NCBI GenBank assembly: GCA_963669155.1 | Contig: OZ022577.1 | Location: 6,248,788-6,312,787, forward strand | Source of the DNA: Arbacia lixula | Taxonomy: Eukaryota; Echinodermata; Echinoidea; Arbacioida; Arbaciidae | Direction: 5' to 3' | Length of the DNA stretch: 64,000 nt | Shown: positions 58,490 through 64,000 of the stretch, piece after piece | How positions within the stretch are numbered: position 1 is the stretch's first letter | Layout of the letters: every line of letters begins with the position of its first letter | Position numbers and translations under genes: made by a program | Notes under the pieces: generated by a model | Seen by the model: only the letters and a program-made list of their open reading frames with translations | What the model was told of the DNA's origin: nothing | Databases searched by the model: none

Positions 58490-58977
58490 TATGCAGTGTG
58501 GTGTAAATGATCCTTCGGTGCATACAGAGCAATATAACATACATGTACCCCAGACTGAGTCATGTGTGAAGGTGACTCCTCATACATGTACCATGCAGTG
58601 TGGTGTGAATGATCCTTGGGTGCATACAGAGCAATATGACACACATGTACCCCAGACTGAGTCATGTGTGAAGGCGACTCCTCATACATGTACCATGCAG
58701 TGTGGTGTGAATGATCCTTCGGTGCATACAGAGCAATATGACATACACGTTCCCCAGACTGAGTTATGTGTGAAGGTGACTCCTCATACATGTACCATGC
58801 AGTGTGGTGTGAATGATCCTTCGGTGCATACCGAGCAATATAACATACATGTACCCCAGACTGAGTTATGTGTGAAGGTGACCCATCACACCATGCAGTG
58901 TAGTGTGAATGACACTGCAGTGCATACAGAGCAATGTGACATATCCCAGACAGAGTTACGTGTGAAGGTGACCCATC
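58490..58977. repeat. Minisatellite, 102-bp unit, about 4.7 copies
   Basis: The unit starts at ATGCAGTGTGGTGTGAATGA and contains GATCCTTCGGTGCATACAGA and TGTACCCCAGACTGAGT. Copies begin at about 58491, 58593, 58695 and 58797; a shortened one starts at about 58892. Identity between the first four is high. Since 102 is 3 x 34, frames stay open on both strands, so the 200-codon open frame here is probably not a gene. Confidence 0.9.
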
Positions 58978-61469
58978 AAAGGTGGCCTGCTAGCACTGTC
59001 CACAGGCTGAGTCCCATGGGAATACCTGTGCTGCTCAGTTCTCTGGGTGATGTTTGCGCTCATAGCTCTCACACCAGCTCATCTCGCCTCTAAGGAAGCT
59101 CTCCGCTGTCACTGCACTGTGGACCGATATTGCACAGTGCACTTCTGTAGCACAGCAAGAATTGTTCTGAGTTTGACGTTCTGGATATTTTTGGTCTTCT
59201 TCAAAGCTGCCAACCAGCGGTAAAACACGATGAATACAAGTTTTCTCAACAAAATATGTTTTTAACCAAAATGTGGAATTTGGCATTGATATTGGGATTA
59301 TTTTGACAGAATAAGATATTTACTTTAAAATAATTGTTTCAACTTTGGAGTGCAATTGCTTTGATGGCATTGGTTTAAATCCCTGCATCTTCACTTTAAT
59401 TTCAAGACTACTAGTAAACTTGATCATTTTCTCCCTGTGGTACTAAATAGAACGTTGCAGGAGTGTGTAAACCATTGCACATTTTAGCTGTCATCATGTT
59501 AGACAAAGGGAAAACTACACTGAAATACATTGAGATATATAGTCTACACCGGAATAGGAGCTTGATATTGCATTGTTCTATATTAATGTTTACCTCCATG
59601 GTAGTATTCCTTTAACTGCCACTGTACTATATAAATGTCCTTCTGATTGTTATAGCTATTGTTCAAGTACCTAATGTATTCATTCTGGTATCTTTGCTCT
59701 CCATAAGCACATCAGCTCTTTTATCATCTCAGTACCAAGACATTAAAAGGTTATTTAGTTTGTACACATTCCTGTGCCCACGGTAATGAGAGGTTTTATG
59801 TGCCATTGAGGTACTCCTGCCCAAGTAATATGCACAAACCACAGAGCTGAAGCAGCAATTTGTGGTTAGGGACTGATGGGAGCCAAACCTCATTCTTTTG
59901 CTGGGATGATAGGGGGAGCATAAGGAGGGCTTTGATATCACATCATACCTGGGCTCTATAGCTATCTATCTCCTAAAATTGTCTACTATTCTGGATGATG
60001 TTTCTACTGCACTTCTAGCCTTGCTCTCAGGCTTTTAGATATATCTACAGTACCTCATCCATTCTATCAATAGTTAGGTATTAAAATGGAGGACAAGTAC
60101 TATTAAACAAGACTAATGCTCCTCTTCTCCCTATTGCTAAATTATGGCTAAATTATTGGTAAAAGAGTCCATTTTGACTGACCGTCATACAGTGTAATGT
60201 ATATAAAAAAAACAACATCAACAACAACAACAACCTGTCCACCCTCCATCCCAAATGAGGCTAGAAAGCAAGTAGTCTCCTTCAGTTACACCCATTGTAG
60301 TTCATACAGCAGTAGTGTTTGTATTGATGAGAAATATCAAGGTGCACTTTCATATACCCCACCCCTGTTTCCTCTTTTTCATGAATATCAACATGTTTAT
60401 GAAGTTATGGTTTAAGTTTGTGACCTATTTTTCTGACAGGCAGTTTTGTTTGTATGACGAGGGCTAAATTGCCATGGGTCCATGCTTATTATTTTTTTTT
60501 TTACTGATGCCATGTAATGTCAGAGTCCTTGTAGTTCCATAGCCAATATATCATAGTGTTGTAATTGACATAGGGCTGTGATTGTTTGGCTCTCAGAAGG
60601 ATTCAAACCAATGCTGATGAATTACATTCTCCCTGTTTCTGCTTGTTATGGAGGACGTGCATGTACACAATACCTGCTCCTGTATTGACATTCCATTTCA
60701 CATTGATTGTGCATTGAAGCCATATGCATGGATGCATGCTGTACACATAGCATAGCATACATGCAAGATCAAAGTTCACATACATGGATATGTACGAAAG
60801 AGGCAAATAACCGTACGAGGAAGAATCAACCTGCACCGTCATGTACTGTACTAGTGTGTTAGCTGCAATACAACTGATAACTGCTGTAAATTTTAGACTT
60901 CATAAAGACATATTTCAATATGAGAGCAATAATTATCCCACAGCTCAATGCACATGGCATGTACAGCAACTACTGTGCATACATGTACATGTGTACGTGC
61001 AGTTTCCCTGCTGTATGTTGATGTCTAGATCCCAATGCAGAATTCTGAGTACATTGTATGTACTCAGTCAAACCATTGCTGGGGAACACTGACCTCTATT
61101 TCCAAGTTCATTGTGATATTATTTCAGTGCGCATATTTTCATACACAACCTGAACTGCCTTCTGGTCCATAGACTGGAGCTAGAATCCGTGGTTTGAGCT
61201 CAAGCTGTGTATAGTGCGTGCTGTAATGTGCTTGCATCATGCATGTACTGTAGCTCCCTCCTCAGGATTAGCTAGGATTTTCATTTGCAGAGGCTATTTT
61301 TTCAAGCCTGATTATGTCATGATATGGACACTGAACCATGTAATGCTTTATACTCTATTGAGATTTTTTTTCATGGTATCTTGTTTTTCACAGGTGCTCT
61401 CTATGGCAAATCTGTTCCAGCAATATTTCTTTAACTGGTTTTGTGCATGATATTAAAGTCTCAGGTCTG

Positions 61470-61836
61470 TTGTTAAAAGGGTTTGCATGTGATGTTCTGT
61501 TTGGCTAAAAAATAATTAAATGATATGTTTTATACCACATTATACCACATGTACATAGTGTATAGATTACTGGAGGTTTGTGTTATGTGCACCATCTCCA
61601 CTCCATACTAGTGGTATCTATGGTGTATTCCAACTTCACTACACTTACATGGAACCCTTACATTTCCAGGCCTTGTAAACCCCACTGACTCACTATACAT
61701 GTATGTTCATGCCTATGGTAATGACAGACTTTATCTCAGTGAGTCATACTACAATGTACATGTGGTACAATGTGGTATAACACATAATTTCATTTTTTTT
61801 AGCCAAACAGAACGCCACTTGCAAAAAACTTTTCAC
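61470..61836. mobile_element. About 365-bp MITE with 80-bp inverted repeats
   Basis: The left arm contains GATGTTCTGTTTGGCTAAAA and TATACCACATTATACCACAT. The right arm is its inverse (ATGTGGTACAATGTGGTATA, TTTTTAGCCAAACAGAACGC). The inverse match continues to the outer GTTAAAAGGGTTTGC / GCAAAAAACTTTTCAC. No coding sequence. Confidence 0.83.
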
Positions 61837-61914
61837 AATGTTGTGATACGTTGAGGCAAATGACGCCACGCTCACTGAATACCGAGTAGTGCAAGACGTT
61901 GTATAACTGTAGAC

Positions 61915-62078
61915 CATATTACTCCGAAACGGGGTGTTGCAAATGTAAACCAGGATAATTTCCCCTTTTTCATGAAGAGGTGCATGAAGCTATGACGAGA
62001 TTTCATATACGATATCATTAAGGTATACTGCTGATTCTGCAGAGTTTTATGACTTTTGCAAATGGGCTATCATGTCTT
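61915..62078 (+). mobile_element. TA-flanked MITE family, copy 5 (3' half only)
   Basis: Only the right half is recognisable: CATGAAGCTATGACGAGATT, ACTGCTGATTCTGC, GACTTTTGCAAATGGG and the end CATGTCTT. It lies just after the 61470-61836 element. Confidence 0.65.
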
Positions 62079-63257
62079 TGAATACAGAGTACATGTGTAT
62101 AACAATATGCATGCATCTATATCAGTGATGAGCATGGAATTTGTAATGCAATGACATTGATTTGTCTGTTAATGAGCTGGGATGAGCCTTCTGATATCAG
62201 CGAATCTATTGACATAGATAATCTGAATTCTGAAGGTACTCAGCCAGGCTGGGGATAGCGCTCTAGGATGATTGAATTTTTCACACCAGTAAACAGAAGA
62301 TCAGGAATGTGGGGCAGAACAAAAATCAAATTGCGTGAAGGCAGAAAGGCTTGAAAATGAGAAATCGGTGTCTGCATTGTGTGTATTGGAATGGCATCAG
62401 GAGTTGAATAGATTGCATTGGGTACCTTCACAGCACACTCTGTTCTCTACAGCAAAGCACATTTGTTTACAGGTGTGTGCATTCATCAAATGCTCCTCAT
62501 GTTGTGCAGGCATATATACATAAATTTTATAATTCAAGCTTTACCATTTAAAGGATATTAGTGATAATTACAGTGTATTGCTGTATGTTACCCATGTAGG
62601 ATTATCTCAGAACACCTGGTATTGCTGTTTGAATTCAAGTTTACATGTAAGTTTTAAGTGGATAATGTCATATGTTACATTTGACTGCAACTGTGAACCT
62701 CAAACATGACTGTACTGTCCTTCAATTATTTCTCTTGATGTATTGTCTCTCACTCCTGTTTCAGAATGATTGTTCATGCCTTTGAAATTGTGTATAGTAT
62801 CCAGATACTTCAGACCCCAAATACATGCATTTCCTCTAAAAAATATATAAATTCAAGAGTGAAGTTAGTAGTTACTGTACATGGAGGTATGCTGCACATT
62901 GTGCTCTAATCTCTGTATAAATAGCAGTTCCATTTATGCAAGGTGTTATCATTTGTACAATCACACATTTAAAGTTAAGGGGAAAAAGGCTTCAGTACAA
63001 AGGCCGAGTTGTGCTATGTCCTAGTTTTTTCCTTCTCTTGTCTTTTTCTCAGGGAGTATACACACAGACACAGTTAGCATACATTTGTACTGGTGGAACA
63101 GGGAAATTAGCTTCTTGTTTCGGCACTGTACTGAGGCATGCTCAGCTGAACAGCAGTGTCCAGGTTCAACCAACCATGAATGACCCTCTTTTGTAGGAAA
63201 CCACAAGCTGGAATTGAACTTGATTTGCACTGAAACTCAGTATAGTACTCCTTCCTC

Positions 63258-63271
63258 CCCCTCTCTCTCAT

Positions 63272-63329
<58 letters not shown>

Positions 63330-63440
63330 TCCCTCCCTCTCTCTATCTCTCTATCTCTCTCTGTCTCTGTCTCTCTCTGTCCCTCTGTCCCCCTCTCTCT
63401 CTTTCTCTCCCCCTCTCTCCCTCACTCGATCTCTGTCCCT
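63258..63440. repeat. CT-rich microsatellite
   Basis: A long run of CT with interruptions (CTAT, CTGT, CCCT). Open frames reading Ser-Leu or Leu-Ser repeats through it are artefacts. Confidence 0.95.
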
Positions 63441-64000
63441 CCTTTTTTTTATTGAGGCCCTGTACAAATATATGACTGAAAGTAAGGCTGTTGCACTCGT
63501 CTAAATGTGGGAAGCGTGTAGAACCATTTTACAAGCTGGTCTTAGCATTTTGGAGTCATTAGCCCCGTTCATATACCATAACCATGATAATACCGCTATT
63601 ATTATAGATGCACATCGGTAAGCCAGTTTCCAGGGAGCCGCCAAAAGCACCGTTCATATACACCCAAAAAGCTGTAATATTGCGGTGTTTTGGACAGCTG
63701 GACTCTCTCCAAACCGATGGTGACATGTTCCTCTCAGCCTTACCAGCGGTGAGATTAGCGACAAACATACAGAGCGCGATGCACAAGGGGCAGCATTTAC
63801 AGCTATTTTGCGACCACAGTTTATAAGATTCGCTCACTGCAATATTGTAGTATTATTACTAGGTCTCGATCCACGAAATATCTGCAAAATAAGCGCAAAA
63901 CAGGAGGAAGCAAATACCACATTATTTGAGTGATTCCTGTTCATCTATCGGTAATGCTTCAGCATAATTGCCGCAAATGTTGCGCCTTTTTGGGGGATAG

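Noticed and set aside
58491-59093. 200-codon open frame as a Cys-bearing repeat protein
   Set aside because: The repeat period is a multiple of three, so both strands are open; no known domain and no splice or promoter support.
63214-63504. 96-codon Ser/Leu frame
   Set aside because: CT microsatellite translation.

Overview
The window looks like a piece of a marine invertebrate deuterostome genome, most likely an echinoderm (sea urchin, sea star or relative). The reasons are spliced animal genes with short exons, a multi-SRCR receptor, an intronless TRIM gene, a mixed-lineage kinase, very many small terminal-inverted-repeat elements, LINE relics, and many TACATGTA-type palindromes. This identification is inferred from gene content and sequence style, not from a database match.

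Layout. 1-6.6 kb: the 5' half of NEMF (ribosome quality control) on the minus strand, six coding exons. Its first intron holds a nested pair: a 98-bp inverted-repeat element, and a second copy of it split by a Sleeping-Beauty-like Tc1 transposon. 6.6-12.8 kb: no host gene seen; a decayed LINE, then a 2.2-kb array of CCAGTAGAAA-type repeats with head-to-head flips. 12.8-19.3 kb: an SRCR receptor gene on the plus strand (signal peptide exon, five usable SRCR exons, one decayed SRCR domain, a transmembrane/tail exon); a LINE 3' fragment lies in one intron. 19.3-30.8 kb: no host gene seen; a 2.8-kb TIR element (22710-25528) with inverted 21-bp palindromic arrays just inside its ends and another 671-bp element nested within it. 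31.0-33.0 kb: a single-exon RING/B-box TRIM gene on the minus strand, with a MITE starting directly after its stop codon. 33.5-37.6 kb: repeats (MITE copy, 5'-truncated LINE, long palindrome, second copy of the TRIM-end MITE). 39.4-40.15 kb: first coding exon of a mixed-lineage kinase (SH3 plus N-terminal kinase lobe). 40.15-64 kb: no further kinase exon found by eye; probably a very long first coding intron, filled with MITEs, microsatellites, a 102-bp minisatellite and a duplicated segment.

The genes do not form a pathway. SRCR and TRIM proteins fit the large innate-immunity families of echinoderms, while NEMF and the kinase are conserved housekeeping or signalling genes. The most interesting material is in the repeats: the 2.8-kb element with subterminal GGGGCCCC arrays, the CCAGTAGAAA array, several nested insertions that give relative ages, and a TA-flanked MITE family with five copies here.
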